Shown in pieces: positions 34,211 through 47,829 of a stretch of DNA of 64,000 nt (position 1 is the stretch's first letter; every line of letters starts with the position of its first letter). Under the pieces are notes generated by a model that had not been told where the DNA came from, made no database searches, and saw nothing but the letters and a program-made list of their open reading frames with translations. Origin of the DNA: Sipunculus nudus (taxonomy: Eukaryota > Annelida > Sipuncula > Golfingiida > Sipunculidae); contig CM049317.1 in the NCBI GenBank assembly GCA_026874595.1, forward strand, positions 36,858,401 to 36,922,400, in the 5' to 3' direction. A program made the translations under genes and the position numbers.

Positions 34211-36948
34211 CACATATACGAGGAGTTGAATTTGTTTTGTTCCTGTTACTGTCATGCCATGTCAGGAACATTCAATGTTTTACTTTACCCATGCCTCTCC
34301 GCTTTCTAGTTATTTTTTAGTGTACTTTTTGTGGGTTTTTATAGTCATTTTTTCCCAATAAAAATTATTAATATAATGACCCCCCCCCAATGCATTTTGA
34401 GAGATTGTTTTGGGTAAAAATACATTTATTAAAATTAATTTTGAGAGCGCCCGCGGAACTATTTACGTCCTATACGGTATTTTTTAAAAAGATAAGTATT
34501 TTAAAACAAATTTATTTGAAAAATTAACTATTTAACACGTTATATGATAAACACGAGGCAAGCTCTACTTATCACTGATAGGATGAGTAACATTAAGAGA
34601 ACACTTGCTTTATAGGTTGTTCCTTATCAATTGGATAGTTCTCGAGACTGTGATTCCGCATTACCAAAAGAGTAATAACTGTACAATATTTTATACTTTG
34701 TGATTTTGTTTTACCTGATGAAATATGGTTTAGAAGTTCCTTTCACTAGATCCTTTAGATATAGTAAGAACTAGTTAGTGTGATTTGTTCATACGTTTAG
34801 TAATAATCTTCGCTCGGCGATAGCATAAGCCAATCCCTATGCTGAGATGTCAACGCTTTATTTTAAATACTTTAGGAAATGTCAATTAACCGTGCCCCAC
34901 CACCAAATACTTATCGGTCACAGAACACACTGGCCGTAGTTTTACTGTATAGTGAAGAACAATCGCCGCAACTTGTGAGATTTTTTTCCTTGTGTTACCT
35001 CAGATACCACTGGCAACTAGGACCTAGTGTTACATTATTTACGTCAGACTCTGACACAATGTATTCCGAATGAAGCAGATTTTTGTGAACTTTCTGTTGG
35101 TATACTTCTATATAGGTTTGTGGACTAGAAACTGTTCATCTTCAGAATTTAATTAATGCAGGGATTTTCATTACGCGATCGTTATGTTCGTGAAAGCGTG
35201 AACGATCTAAGTATCCAACCTCTCGCGCATTGCAGGGTTCCCTCATTCCCCAAAATTAATATTTGCTTGCATATCTTTGTAATAAACTAAATACATATAA
35301 CTGACATATTTGCATGTTTGTTCAGCTTACATTGTCCAAAATCAAACTTGCCAGTTTTCACATTTTTACTTTAATTAATATACATTGGGTAATACGGAAA
35401 GAGGCATTTTTGTGGTTTTTTTTTTTAAATATGAGTTATGTCTTTTAAAATTCATGTCTTTTAAATATGATGGTATCTTGGTGAATCCATGCAGGGATAG
35501 ACATTCATAATACATAACAATGAAGCGGAATTAATTTTTACTTTATTTTAACATTTTCTCTTTGTGTTTCCCACAGCCCTACCCCCTCCCGCCCTCCCCC
35601 TTCGAGGCACATTAGTCTTCAAGTAGTGTTTCTCCCTGGTTCATGGCCATCTAGGAATTTCTGCAAGTGTACAGCTACCCCAGGTATAAATGCTTTTATA
35701 TGACATGCAGGTCAAAAGCCCGATGACGTTATATCATTTCAAGACTACTAATATTTTTATTGTTCCCTTTGAATCCTGCACAAAAGGACCATACGCAAGT
35801 CATTTGATGGGTTCACTTGTCCAATCAGTAAATCATGGAATACCTGAAATGGAGCCAGTAATACAAACCCTCTAAATATTGGATAAGAGATACGTTAATA
35901 ATATAGAGATGAAAACTTACAAAAAATACAGAATGAATTTGGACCGTTCTGGTAAACTCTTCATGCTACATTTCACCCAAAATGTCTTTCCCGCGAACCT
36001 GCCGACCGGGGATGACCGCTCCTGCCGCCTCCCGACTCGTCCGTCACTGGAAGTCTTTTTTTTTTATTTTTTTTTATGCTTTTCAACAAATGGCACATTT
36101 TCATTTTTAAGCCCTTAGCAATAATGTGCGTCTTCAGACTTCAGCCAGTTTAGCCTGTCTTTCACTGTGCGACTTGGCATGCAACAGGTGGCAGAACTAA
36201 TATTCTGATATTATTATTCTTGGTATGACCAGTCCATACGCACAGCGACATCTTTTGCAAAATGTTATGCAAACTATTTGAAAAAAAAACTAACCTAGAG
36301 GATTAAAAAATATATTGCCGTAGTAGGAATCATGCACAGGTTTCGACAAGGGTCATTCGATTATGATTCATTTGTGAAATGTCTTAACGTTATTATCTTC
36401 TGCAAACCTCTAATTATTGTTCAGATCACTTATTTGATATTCTACAAAAACAGTCCTATAATGAGGCACGTTTTATTCCATATACCTGATTCTCCACAAA
36501 TTAAAGCAGAGTTAACCTCTGGATCAATTAACATGGTTGCTTACCAAATAAGACCAGTACCACTCATATACAGTTGTACCTTTTTCCCGCAGTACATACA
36601 TCTACTGTATTATCTGGAGGAAACATTTAGTCCATGTGAACTATATTTGTGCAAGGTCATGTTGTTAACAGCAACGGATGGAATCCTAACGGGTTCCTGA
36701 CAAGGTTACATTTTCATTCACTGATCATACACACCGTACTCTAGCTATGTATCTTTTTGTCGAGATTCTGCAAAGACTAACCTTGCTGGTCGAGAGCGTA
36801 TAAGCAACAACTTATATTAAAAACATTGTATGCTAAGCAATAGGTAATGTCTTTAAAGATCATTGACATGTTGGAAATCATATTAAGTGATATGCTAAAT
36901 GATATCACCCACTCGCATTTCTACTTTAGCTATTAGTATAGATGATTC
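34211..36948. other. Non-coding stretch, nothing recognised
   Basis: The longest open frame, 36332-36700 (+, 122 codons), is hydrophobic and Ile/Leu-rich. It has no motif or splice context I can support. Confidence 0.4.
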
Positions 36949-36952
36949 TCTC

Positions 36953-37014
<62 letters not shown>
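36953..37014. repeat. (TA)n microsatellite
   Basis: About 30 TA units. Confidence 0.97.
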
Positions 37015-37017
<3 letters not shown>

Positions 37018-40000
37018 AAATCTTAAACTTTTTTTAACTGTTGTCATTTCAGACATACACACATATACCTTTCATAAACTGGTATTCTCATAGACACAAA
37101 TGAGTTTGAACTGTCAAGAAAACGACAGCTTTCTGTAGCTTTCAAGCGGCCATTTTCCATTTCATGTTTGAACAACTTATACCCATCGGATTCAGAATCA
37201 GGAGGTCAAATAGATATAGAAACAACACAATGATATAGAAACAATAAAAGACTGGTAATAGGTCTGATTAAAAGAGGACAGCACTGCTATTTGGCCAAAG
37301 TGTGAATCTATAATCCAGCAAACGCTACCTCTAATAACATTTCTCCTGAGTCTTCAGCGTCGCTAACAGTCGCTGTCTTACAGCGATAGATCAATGGTAT
37401 AACGTGAAGCTTGCACTAATAGAATATTTCATTAATCTCTTAACAAGTGTATGAGAAGAACTTGACGATTACTGTCGCTGCGGCCAATTTCGAACAAGGC
37501 ATATGACTCACTCACGAACAATTGAGGCGGCAAGCGCCCACTTTAACCACATGATTTTAAGCATTCTAAGGAATGACAACACTTTAAATATGGAACGTTC
37601 TAGAGAACAGATCAGAATAAATACATATACCAAATTATTACTGCAAACTAGCTGATTTATACAGGATAAACATAAGATTCCCACCAGAAATATTTAGCGC
37701 TAGGTCCTGCTTACATCTTGATGTCTAATGGAAACGGACATTTTCCGAGTTAACTATTCTCAAATAACGTTACCCCCCCCCTAAAAAAGTTTGTCGATAG
37801 GTTCTCTGGTTGAACAACAATGGTGTAAAAATATGTATGATTCTGATTATCTTCAAAATTTAACTTCCTACAATATTGAGCAAATTCCTAACAAAAAATT
37901 TGCGTTAATTTGCTTAGAGACAAACGAGAGAACCAAGGCTGAATGGAATTCGCTGCTACAGACTTACTCAGGAAGATCTGGGAGCTTTGTCACTTTTCGA
38001 TCAAACCTCCTCAATTCTTGCCAAAAAAAAAAAAACAAAGATCAGGACAAAAATGTAATGCTGATGGAATCTATTTACCCGATTCTTTTCATATTGGCAG
38101 ATACACATTCCATTTTCTAGTTAAACAGCCATCAGCAATATTCAACAAAGATATGTCTAAAACCACCCGCATAAATAAGCGTTTTCGTAATGTTCTCTGA
38201 GCTTCCATTTGTACAGAATATAAAAAAAAATGTATTATGGTCATATGGCTTCATTCAATAGATGGCTTCTATATACTATTGGTTATATCTACTATATTGA
38301 CATCGATCCGGCAATGATGATGTTGTGCCAATGGTTATCGGAACAAAAAAATCTAACTAAAATCCGTACACCCTATTCGTACACGCCTTTTCCAAACATG
38401 CGTTTCTTTGTTTGAATTCTTAAAAAAGGTAATTGGCCATCCTTTGATTACTAGGGGAGGGAGTTTCTTTGACAATTCTAGCAAAAGTAATCTTTATATC
38501 ATGTAAGTGAACTTCACGTATAAAGTCCATGGGAAAAGCTCAGGAATAAAATATGTGACATTCAGTCCCTACCACACTATATATTTAAAGAACATTGATT
38601 TTCCACGGATGTTTGTAGAATAAATTTATAGGGTAACTGAAAAATGCTTCAATCTTCATGTTTAAAAAATGTCTATGCGAGAATAATAATTAAAATATTC
38701 CTAAATCATTGGCGGGTCTTAATACTATATTTCTTAAAGACATCACTGCTCCGTGGCACCCATGTCCAGTCGCATATTTTATCAGTGAGTGTACAGTAAT
38801 TTTCTCTTAAGGCACTTCCACATTACTCATTTGCAAACCGTACAATGTAAAGAAAAACACCAGCAAATATGATTTGCTGTAGCGATAACACGGTAATATA
38901 TCCTGACATATCTAAATGGTACTAGTCTGGAAGTAAGACCGATTATGTAGTGGCGAAAATGCCACTGCTTGGAATGAAGAAATAACTAGAGGGTGTTTCA
39001 GGCAACCCTTCTATGTTCATTACATGTTTTAGTGTTTTATTTGAACAGGATAATAGTAATGGTTCAGTTTTCAAAAGTGGTCTATCAAGAAGGGTGTCTG
39101 TATAAAGATATTGCTTGCATTTTGATCTTTTGCTGCATTCACACCCTTAAAGTCAGTAAAACCTTTGTCTATCACATATTCGAACTTTACCGCCTCTTTT
39201 AGCAAATGATACCCCGTTTTTTTTTTTTAATTTAACTAATTGATTATCAGAATGTCTTCATGGCAGAAATGCAGTTTAATCAGTTTAATCGTATGCACTC
39301 ATTTATGTAGAATTCATAAATCCCTTGCTTCAATTCACATCGTTAAAAGCTGTGGTTTTAAGATCATGATATGCATCTACAAGAGTGATCGTCCCTTTGA
39401 CCTCATAATCATCAACTAGTAACATTCTAATATACATCCACCTTTTATTTCTATGTTTCTTATTTAATATATAAATAAATACATCATCTTTAAAATGTTC
39501 ATGTTCCAGAAAATGAAAATCCCTGCATATTTAATATATTTCCATTTTATCTGTACATCTATTTACATCTTGTCGATCTTTATATAATCAATATATATTT
39601 ATTTCTTTGATTTACATAGCGTGCTGATTAGATAATGAGCTATTAAATTATCAATAGATGCCCATGAGATCCTATTCTGAGAGCATCCAGCAGAATGTCC
39701 AAATCCTACGCCAGGTATAATTGTTAAGTGTTGAAATTGTGTATACAGATATAACGTTTTGCATGTGTATCGTCTATTCTCAGGATTCCAGATACATTAT
39801 TATATAACATTTCAATTATTCCACTAATCCTATTCATAGCTTCAATCAAAGCTGGTTCAATATTAACTATTTTTGTTTAGTATTATACTGATGGTTGATT
39901 GTTTTTTTCCGGATTTGGACTATGATTTGAAGGAATAATGGTTTAGAAGTTGGGGGTGGAGCTATTGCAAAGGGAAGAGGGACTGTCCGAATCTAGATGT

Positions 40001-41040
40001 GTTTTGTTTTTATTGGAATATAGTAAATCAGGACAAACGGGGACAGAGAAACATATTCGATTGTTAAAGGGAAAAGAAGGCACTCATCAAATATCAATTG
40101 TTTTCTTATGACTGATCCCCAATATATATATCTTCCTTTTTGGTGATTTCATGCTAAATTAGAGAAGTTTTTTAGTGCAAAAAGTCGTAACCCATAACAA
40201 CGTATGCCACAACATTTAGTGCCATTTCTTGAGAGTATACACAGTATAGGCTGATATTGACAGGAAACGTCAGTTGCACAAATTTATCAACGAGATTTTA
40301 TCATCCTTCTATTTAAGTTCAATAAAATGAAATACAATAACAAATCTAATATGAAATTTAATTTTTTTAACTATATTGTAAAGCTTGACATGGTAAACTG
40401 CTCTTACGTTATAAAATATTTTAGATCATAGTACAGACTTTTTTGAGAGACTTCTAGATTGGAGCAGCGCAAAGCACTTGCTAGTTGATTTGGTAATAAA
40501 ACAACATCAACATTTTAGAATGCTTCCTTGATCTTTCTCCTCTGTAGATGACAAAAGTATATGATGAACATGAATATCCGCTAACTTTCCCTAATATTGA
40601 TTGGAAAACTTCGGTGACACGACCATCCCGCTATCATGACCAACGACCACCTTAATGGATTGTGTTGATTGATATAGTTCATAATTTTGTAATTGTTTGA
40701 GGTAAGGGGTTTAAATATAATGTTATTTATTTTGGAGAGAGAACCGTTTGAAATATACTTATATGCGTATTTTTTTTTAATCTGATAACCATAGAGAGTG
40801 GTCTGCTTTGAAATGCAACACATTTTTGTATTGCTCAATGTGTTATTATATATGACTGAAATCAGGTTAATTCTCTGTAAATTAATTGTTTGAAAACGCT
40901 GAAATAAAAACTGATTTTCTGAGCTCTCCTGACGCTTAGACCTTACCAAACAAAAGAGACAAAAATATACTGATGTAAAAAATACCTAAAGTAGACGTGT
41001 GAATATAATCTTTATAATGTAGTCTAGGTTAAGCTATTAG
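37015..41040. other. Non-coding stretch, nothing recognised
   Basis: About 4 kb of AT-rich sequence. Open frames 37791-38120 (+, 109 codons) and 40949-40581 (-, 122 codons) are Asn/Lys/Ile-rich, as expected from base composition, and show no domain. Confidence 0.4.
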
Positions 41041-41042
41041 AA

Positions 41043-41580
41043 TGTGATAATGTACTTGTACTCAACACACATATATATATATATATATAGGTCAAATGGA
41101 GGGCTGGGGTTAAAAGTGAGTATTTTTGGATGATTGTTTTTGTAAAACACTTCTAAAGGGTAATTTGAATAATAAGTTATTACAGCATAAAACAATCGTA
41201 GCAATGTTAAAAATAACAAAAACTGTACTTGGGATTTAAGTCCTTACGTTGAGTTTGGTATTTTTTTTATAAATATATATATATACTTCCACCATTCATG
41301 ATATTACGCAGAGACGGCTTCTTCGCTCAAACCTGCGTAATTCTTTCTTGCAAATTATTGTAGAAACAACTAATTTAATTGATTGCAAAAAAATGGTTGA
41401 TTTACTTGTTCTCAACACACATAACATGAAAACAAATTGAGGTAAATAAGAGTGTGTATTTTGGGTGATTCTTTTTCTAACACACTTTTAAAGCGACACT
41501 TGAAAAATTAGATATTGCAGCATAAATCAATCGTGGAAATACTACCGATATTAGAAAATTAGATTGTACTTGGGTGATGT
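41043..41580 (+). repeat. Two copies of a ~190-bp unit, ~350 bp apart
   Basis: Copy 1 (41043-41240) and copy 2 (41396-41580) share, in order, TACTTGT.CTCAACACACAT, GTATTTT.GG.TGATT, TAACACACTT.TAAAG, CAGCATAAA.CAATCGT, and TGTACTTGGG. Copy 1 has gained a (TA)n tract at 41068-41090. They are in the same orientation with about 85% similarity by eye. Confidence 0.75.
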
Positions 41581-42062
41581 GTGCCCTCAATTGCCATCGG
41601 GAACAAAATGGTGTGACCGACTAATCGAAAACATCCTCACGATTGATGAGCGTTTAATTCAGCCCTTTGTATGACCAATGAGCCACACCATAGGAGTTGC
41701 ATCACAACATATGGCACCTTATTGAGGGAACGTGCATTATACCTAACGAGGAGACATAAACATTCCACATATATGTTTCCTAGATACCACGGAGGTTAGT
41801 TTTAGCTATCAGAACAACAAGGGTAGTATCGCAGATAAATTCTAACAGTCCTCGCCAATATCCTAGTTATTTGGCACGTTTGATAAGAAATGAAAGTTGA
41901 ATGTTCACATAGCCGAAATTGCGCTTTACTCTATTGTAATGATGTTCTGATGTGCATTTTTTTAGATATAGTTCAGGATATAGTCACGAGACATGATTTG
42001 CATCAATTAGATAAACCTCGACTTTAACCATAAATGAAAATTGAACAACCTCTGAGGTACAA

Positions 42063-42995
42063 CAAGGGGCGTAGCCAGGATTCAGGGATGGGAGGGGGCA
42101 TGGAAAGAGGCGGATCCAGAAATTCGAAAACCGGGGGGGGGGGGGGGTTAGGGGCGCTAATATACATGTATCGGTACTAGTTAAACTGTAATATATATGT
42201 GTATATGTATATATAGTATTATTACTATTAATATTATTACTATACGTTATGTATTTGAGTGTATGGAAATATATTTTTTTGTATATTTCCAAATCTGAAC
42301 CATGGTTTCATTATGGTTAGTTACAGGTACATTGGGGGGTTATGGGAGGGGGAGTACACCCCTCCCATTATGGGAAATTTATTGAATATGCAATGTAAAG
42401 AGGCTCTTTTGAGGCAACTTTCACCAAAAAAAGGGGATTTCCTGTTCCTGGAAAACTGTTTCCTTATGTCTTTGCGTTAGGTGGCAAAACTATAGAGAGG
42501 CTCAATATTTTATATTTATATATTTCCAAAATTAGGATAAAAAAATTCAATCGTTTTAAAAAAAGCAGTGGCGCAAAAGCGCAATTACGTTTGTAACTTG
42601 CAAAATATTATCTTTTACATGTAATGCTCGGAGTGTAAAACTGACATGTTGAAGTCTTATGTTAAACTTCGTAGTTTATCGGGTTCCGTGGCCTCGACAG
42701 TACACAGTACTCCTTTCACCAGAGATCCAGAGTTCGAGTATCGGTATCATTAGAGTAGGAGTGAGATTGTTCACGGTCGATCCGAACCAGGGCCTGGTGC
42801 CCTGCAGTTGTTCTGCAGCTGTTCATAAATATCCTAATTCTCAACTCATAAATTTGAAAGTAATAAACTGCTGACAATAACGGTATTAGATTAAGAAGAT
42901 TCCGAAAGGATGGCGAGTACTGGATGCGACGGGGAGGGGGGGGGGCATGGCCTTCTGTCCCCCATCCCCCACCCGGCTACGCACCCGGTAAAACC
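42063..42995. repeat. Inverted pair of GGGGCGTAGCC repeats with poly-G
   Basis: GGGGCGTAGCCAGG, then GGGATGGGAGGGGGCATGG lies at 42065-42105. Its inverted relative is at 42938-42990 (CCCCATCCCCCACCCGGCTACGCACCC). Each is next to a G run (42134-42149 and 42939-42950). They could be the two ends of one ~0.93-kb element or two separate insertions. Confidence 0.5.
42660..42745 (+). repeat. tRNA-like fragment (A and B box-like)
   Basis: GTTCCGTGGCCTCGACAG resembles a tRNA 5' half with an A box, and CCAGAGTTCGAGTATC resembles a B box about 45 bp later. Stems do not pair into a cloverleaf, so a SINE head or tRNA relic is more likely than a gene. Confidence 0.3.
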
Positions 42996-43915
42996 TCAGT
43001 TGTACAGTTGTACGTATATTTATCGCCTTCCCTTTGGAAATGATTTGCCTTTTATAAATATGTTTGAAGAAATTAAAAAAGTACATAGTCATCAGTTATT
43101 AAAAAATAAATAACTCTGCTCAGTGAAATAATAACGTTGTTCCTTTAGTTGTCCATTTACATAACATCTAAGAGCTACGCATAAAGAATATATTTGGTAT
43201 AATACTGGTATTGTTTCAATACTAACACACTTCTTCACAGGTGTCTATGTCAAAGCATCTCAAATAAACTAAACTTTTACAGGTATTGATGTAAGAACAT
43301 ATCATGTAGTTTACAGCATAACCTTTTACATGAAATGCTTTGATATTTCCACTTAACCTTTTTTGCGTTAATTGTTGAATTTGTTTTTGCAGAAAGCGAT
43401 GAAGGTACTGTGTTTATCAGGGGTGGAATTACACACTTTTTGCTTAATAGTATTGGGAATTAATAATAAATGTCTTATACCGAGGAGCAGCGAAGGGTTT
43501 TCCGGCTCATTCAGCATACGAGTTATGTATAAAGACTACTAGCATCTCCGGCACACTGATTTACCTGCGACAGATCAAAAATTTTAAAGATCTATTGACC
43601 AAAGCCAGGAGGAACTCCTTGCCCAGATATCAGTGCAGGAAATGGAGGGTTCATAATCTTGGATAATAATGATACCTTTTTGTGTTCAACTGAATCTGAT
43701 TATGTTCTCGGCAATTACCCTTACTCGTACTACGCATTATCCAACTTAATATTAATGTGAAAATCAGTGCATCTTTATTTGTGCTTGATTGAACCAATGT
43801 TTAACAAGAACTCAGGTGATGTTTAAACGAAAAAAAAATTATCTGTATGTTTCATGTCGGATTTAATTCTTGGGTATATTTAACAATATGATTACTGTAC
43901 AAATAGTTATTGTTA
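42996..43915. other. Non-coding stretch, nothing recognised
   Basis: No open frame or repeat I can support. Confidence 0.4.
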
Positions 43916-43919
43916 CCAA

Positions 43920-44120
43920 TATCATTTCCTATTCCCCGGGGGAAGTTAGAGAAAACCACCAGCCTTTGGCGGGCCACTCAAACCCACGCTCCATGCCTAA
44001 ACGGAAACCGGTCAGGATCCCTTTCGGAGATAGCCGAGCTTGTTATCATGCGTCTTCTCCAGGTACCCTGCTACCGAGTATGCCGACGCTAGAATGCTCA
44101 TTCTGGGAACATCGTAACTG
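43920..44120 (-). repeat. SINE-like element
   Basis: The minus strand has GCGTCGGCATACTCGGTAGC (A-box-like), CGTGGGTTTGAGTGGCCC (B-box-like) and CTGGTGGTTTTCTCTAAC. The last resembles the central domain shared by several animal SINEs and the piece at 3585-3700. It is GC-richer than its surroundings. Confidence 0.45.
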
Positions 44121-44253
44121 AGTGCAGACTTCTGCACATTTGAAAGTTGTTACCATATAACACAGTTACACTTATATGATGCGTATATGCTGCCTTATAT
44201 CAGAACATATTTGATTCTGTGTAATGATGATCTTATCGCTTATAATTTAACGG

Positions 44254-44255
<2 letters not shown>

Positions 44256-44303
<48 letters not shown>
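44256..44303. repeat. (TA)n microsatellite
   Basis: About 23 TA units. Confidence 0.97.
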
Positions 44304-44304
<1 letters not shown>

Positions 44305-44305
<1 letters not shown>

Positions 44306-45925
44306 CTCTTGTAATCGTTTCATGTACCGTCCGATTTCACCAACATGTTTCAGTATGATTTTTGTTTCTATAAGTATAGACCTCACATGAATAGGACGAT
44401 ACACAGAAAGGTTACAATCATTTGACTCATACTTAATTCACCCATTTTTAAAGATTTTGTCTCTGTGTCTTTGTCCATTTGACGTTTAGGCTATTGTATT
44501 GGATTATAAATTTGGTCGAAAACTAGAAATTTATTGGCATGCCATAATATCCCCAGACAATTGAAGTATAGTCGTCCTAAAATAGGCCCCTCTCTTCAGA
44601 AGCATATTCACTGACATTCGACAAGGCCACCAGGGTCAAGGTCGTTAATGTTTGAAATTGTCCGACATCTTGATGAAGAAAATATATGTATCAAATTCGA
44701 AAAAAAAAGGAAAAGCAAGCTATTCAAAAGTAAGGGGTTATAAAAAATCTTGCGTTTACTAAGATGTTACCATGAAAACGAAGTTCAAGGTCTTCAAACA
44801 TCTTTGTGGAAATAATCTGTATGTAACATTTGAAGGGAAAAAGAAGGGCACTTCCAAAGTTATGGACTTCACACAAATCTTAAATATCGACAAATTTGAC
44901 CTTGAACTTCAAGCTATATTTTTAGCAGGACATTATCAAAAAGTATTAGGTAGGCAGATACCACAAGTTGCGACAGGATCTTCATCAAGCTTTGCAGTAT
45001 GCTTCATAGTAAATGTGTGTCCCGGTTTACCTGCTTGGACCCCAGATCAACTCGTGAACAAAGGCGTCAAACTAAATGGCCCTCGTCTGGGATAGTGATA
45101 TTTCATAACAGCGATGCAGACTGTCTTCACAATTTAAAGGATTCCTTGTTATTTGTGTGTCAACCTATTCCCCTACAAACTTCATAGTGAAGATACTGGG
45201 AGACAAATCAACCAACTAATCAACCAGGGAAACAATACAATACCTCATCACCTGACACACGTGGTAATAATAAACATGACTAATACATGAAATAATTTCC
45301 TTAGTTTCACATGAGGGAATCCACAGCAAAAGTAAACCTTGCACAAATTTATGACACTTGGCCGTGTCCAGTATTCTCGTCTGCATTTAAGTTCTTAAAC
45401 TGTGATATGCTGATGTAAGAATCCGGGGGGGGGGGGGGAATTAATGTAATTATTGCATTTTTTATTTTAGTATAAAATAGGCGTTCATTTTGTATTATGC
45501 TAATTAGCTCAAATTGCCCAAAGCTGACACAGGGCACCACAACATTTTTCAAACTTGATATGTAGGAAAACAAAATTCACCGAGAAAAAAAATTAAGACT
45601 ATAAAACAATGTCAGCAGAAAGATTGACCTTTGGCAAACTATTATTGTTTTTCTTTTTATGCTCACACTACTGTCAAGTGGCAAAAATGGGAGCATTTAA
45701 AGACAAGAAACATGAAATGATATTCATGTGCGTCATTAGTCTCGTGAACAGGACAAAGCTGCCCAAGAACTTGAGTCAACTCAATGTTTTGACCAATCCA
45801 TGCAAATCTTCTTGAGATATTAAGATTTTCTGCCATTTTCACCAAAACATAATTGACCTATTCTAGGTCAATTTCCTTTTAAGGTAAGAAAACCATTTTA
45901 AATAGCCCTCGTCTTCTCACGAATT
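44305..45925. other. Non-coding stretch with one unrecognised open frame
   Basis: 44772-45095 (+) is open for 107 codons (starts MKTKFKVFKHLCGNN). It overlaps GTTCAAGGTC...GACCTTGAAC inverted words typical of dispersed repeats. I do not recognise the product. A G run lies at 45424-45438. Confidence 0.35.
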
Positions 45926-45929
45926 TTTG

Positions 45930-46200
45930 TTTGTGTGTGTGGAGGTAACCGCCTCCATTTTTAATGTTAATTCAACTACGTATATATGTACATCTTCAAA
46001 ATTCCATTCCGGATTTGGACTACGTGACAGGGCAGTTTCACATGCTTCCTCTGATTTTATATCCTGGAGTCAAAGAGGCTCGGTTGCTGCTGCTCCTGAG
46101 GGCCCTGGGTGCACAATCGTCCCCATTGGTGGGTCAAACCACCGAGGAACCCCCGAAAGACGCATTCGCTTATGAGTGAAACAGAAGCTTGCAGAGCGCT
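45930..46200 (+). repeat. Dispersed repeat family R1, copy 2
   Basis: Best-preserved copy: ATTCCGGATTTGGACTACG, ATATCCTGGAGTC, GGGCCCTGGGTGCAC, ACCACCGAGGAACCCC and GCATTCGCTTATGAGTGAAAC. Copy 1 at 12540-12775 is inverted relative to it; copy 3 is at 56390-56600. Confidence 0.65.
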
Positions 46201-46204
46201 CACC

Positions 46205-46680
46205 CTGGGATTTCGAGTTATCGCTGAGACAAGATTTATCTATGGGGATGGCGGCGACCAGACCGTGCTAGAACCATAATGTCCCCGACTTTGTCTTGGG
46301 ATACAATAAATTAATCGGTACATTGCAGGCTTCTGCAGACGAGGAATGCATCCAGAAACATAAGCTCATTTTACATTTTTAACCTTCCTTTTTCGTATCT
46401 TGTACTTTTGAAATCATACACATAACATTCATCTCCTCGTCATATACGTTATCTTTTGTAGCGTGAAAAATAATACTGTTCTAATGTTTAAGTAAAGATA
46501 AATTTACATTACACTGCATTTATCAGTTTCTAAACACCGTTCAACTGACCAGAACTAACATTTATAAGCGGATTATAAAAGATAATAGCCAACATTTATA
46601 TAAACCGAATGTAGCAATTCATCATGGAATATGACAATTTAGTTTAAATATAAACTACAGCTGTCCAAAGTACAGCCTAT
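46205..46680. other. Non-coding stretch, nothing recognised
   Basis: No coding or repeat signal I can support. Confidence 0.4.
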
Positions 46681-46689
46681 AGCCCAGGA

Positions 46690-47045
46690 GCTTTCACGGT
46701 TAAGTGCAAAATCTGGTAGAAACTTTACTGTTGGGTGTTTAGAGTGGTCAAAATTTGATCAGATATCGAACCCCGAAATTTGAATTTCAAACATTTAACA
46801 TTATTCCCGATAACGGGAAGAGGCAGGTCGCGTGATCCTAGTTTTCGCTTCAAATCTGATGATGCCATGTTTTGGTTCATTCCCTATCAAGAGCCACGGT
46901 ACCTTTGTATCGATTACTAAGAAAGTTACACCAACCAGGCAATCTGAAACCAATATCCTGGCATTTTGTTCAGTTGATTTAATATCTTCAAGTTTGGCAA
47001 CTGTGTCCAAGGAATACTTTTTTCATGTAAATTCGCCCACTTAAT
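46690..47045 (-). other. Protein-like open segment, not recognised
   Basis: The minus strand reads SLDTVAKLEDIKSTEQNARI, then LVGVTFLVIDTKVPWLLIGN and RFEAKTRITRPASSRYRE (47030-46801). After stops a second piece contains HSKHPTVKFLPDFALNRESS (46760-46700). Composition is balanced and unlike translated AT-rich DNA, so it may be a decayed exon or a repetitive ORF. I cannot name a family. Confidence 0.3.
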
Positions 47046-47825
47046 GAAAGTAGGTACAAATTATACCCTGGTAAAGCGTACGATTCCACTTTTCTTTAAC
47101 AACAACTGATAACTAACCATACAATACTAGTCAGTCTTCATCACTTTGTAATAGTTATAATAATCCAAACATTTTTTTTTCTCTAACACTTTATGAACAT
47201 TCAAAATGTCGGGTTTTCGGCGGAATTGGCTGACTTACATAAACACAACCTGGTTAAGGCTTAAATGTTTCTTCTATACTTTGTTCCTTATAATCCTAGA
47301 TATTCTTGCTATTTAACGCTTCATAATACTTACAAAGGGTGCATAAATATGTCATGTCATGAGTTCCCTCTTATTAACAATATCGTTTGTCATCAGCAAA
47401 CGCTATACATTGTTGTTTACTCATCGTGAAATTTAATTTGTTTTTGTAGTAATTTGCATAATATTTATTTCTTTATTAAGGACAAGGTAAGTTCAATTAC
47501 TTGTATGAAATTTTTTAGTAAATCAGTGTAACAAAGGTTCAAAGTAAACAATTCCAATTGAAATCTGGTCATTGTTCTATTGTAATATGACACGAATGTT
47601 TACTTATAGCAATCCGTTTAGTGCCTCGATGGAAATTGTACACATTCCGACACGGCATTATTGCCTCTACAAGAATTATTCCGTAAGTTCGGTTTAAATA
47701 AGGCCAGGCAGTTGACTGAAGTGACAGCGCTGAACCACACGGTATTGATCAAAACGTATGTATAGCACCCTAATCTAAAATAATTAGCTCTAGAGTACTG
47801 TACATAAAATATATTAAAACATTTA
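47046..47825. other. Non-coding stretch, nothing recognised
   Basis: No coding or repeat signal I can support. Confidence 0.4.
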
Positions 47826-47829
47826 AAAG

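Noticed and set aside
36332-36700. Membrane protein exon (122 codons, hydrophobic)
   Set aside because: Hydrophobic residues follow from T-rich codons; no start context, splice sites or homologous wording could be supported.
41984-42292. Pro-rich coding exon (PLTPPPPRF)
   Set aside because: It is caused by a G run and the GGGGCGTAGCC repeat; no conserved protein is evident.
44772-45095. Host gene of 107 codons
   Set aside because: No recognised domain; it overlaps inverted GTTCAAGGTC/GACCTTGAAC words typical of repeats, so it is left as unrecognised.
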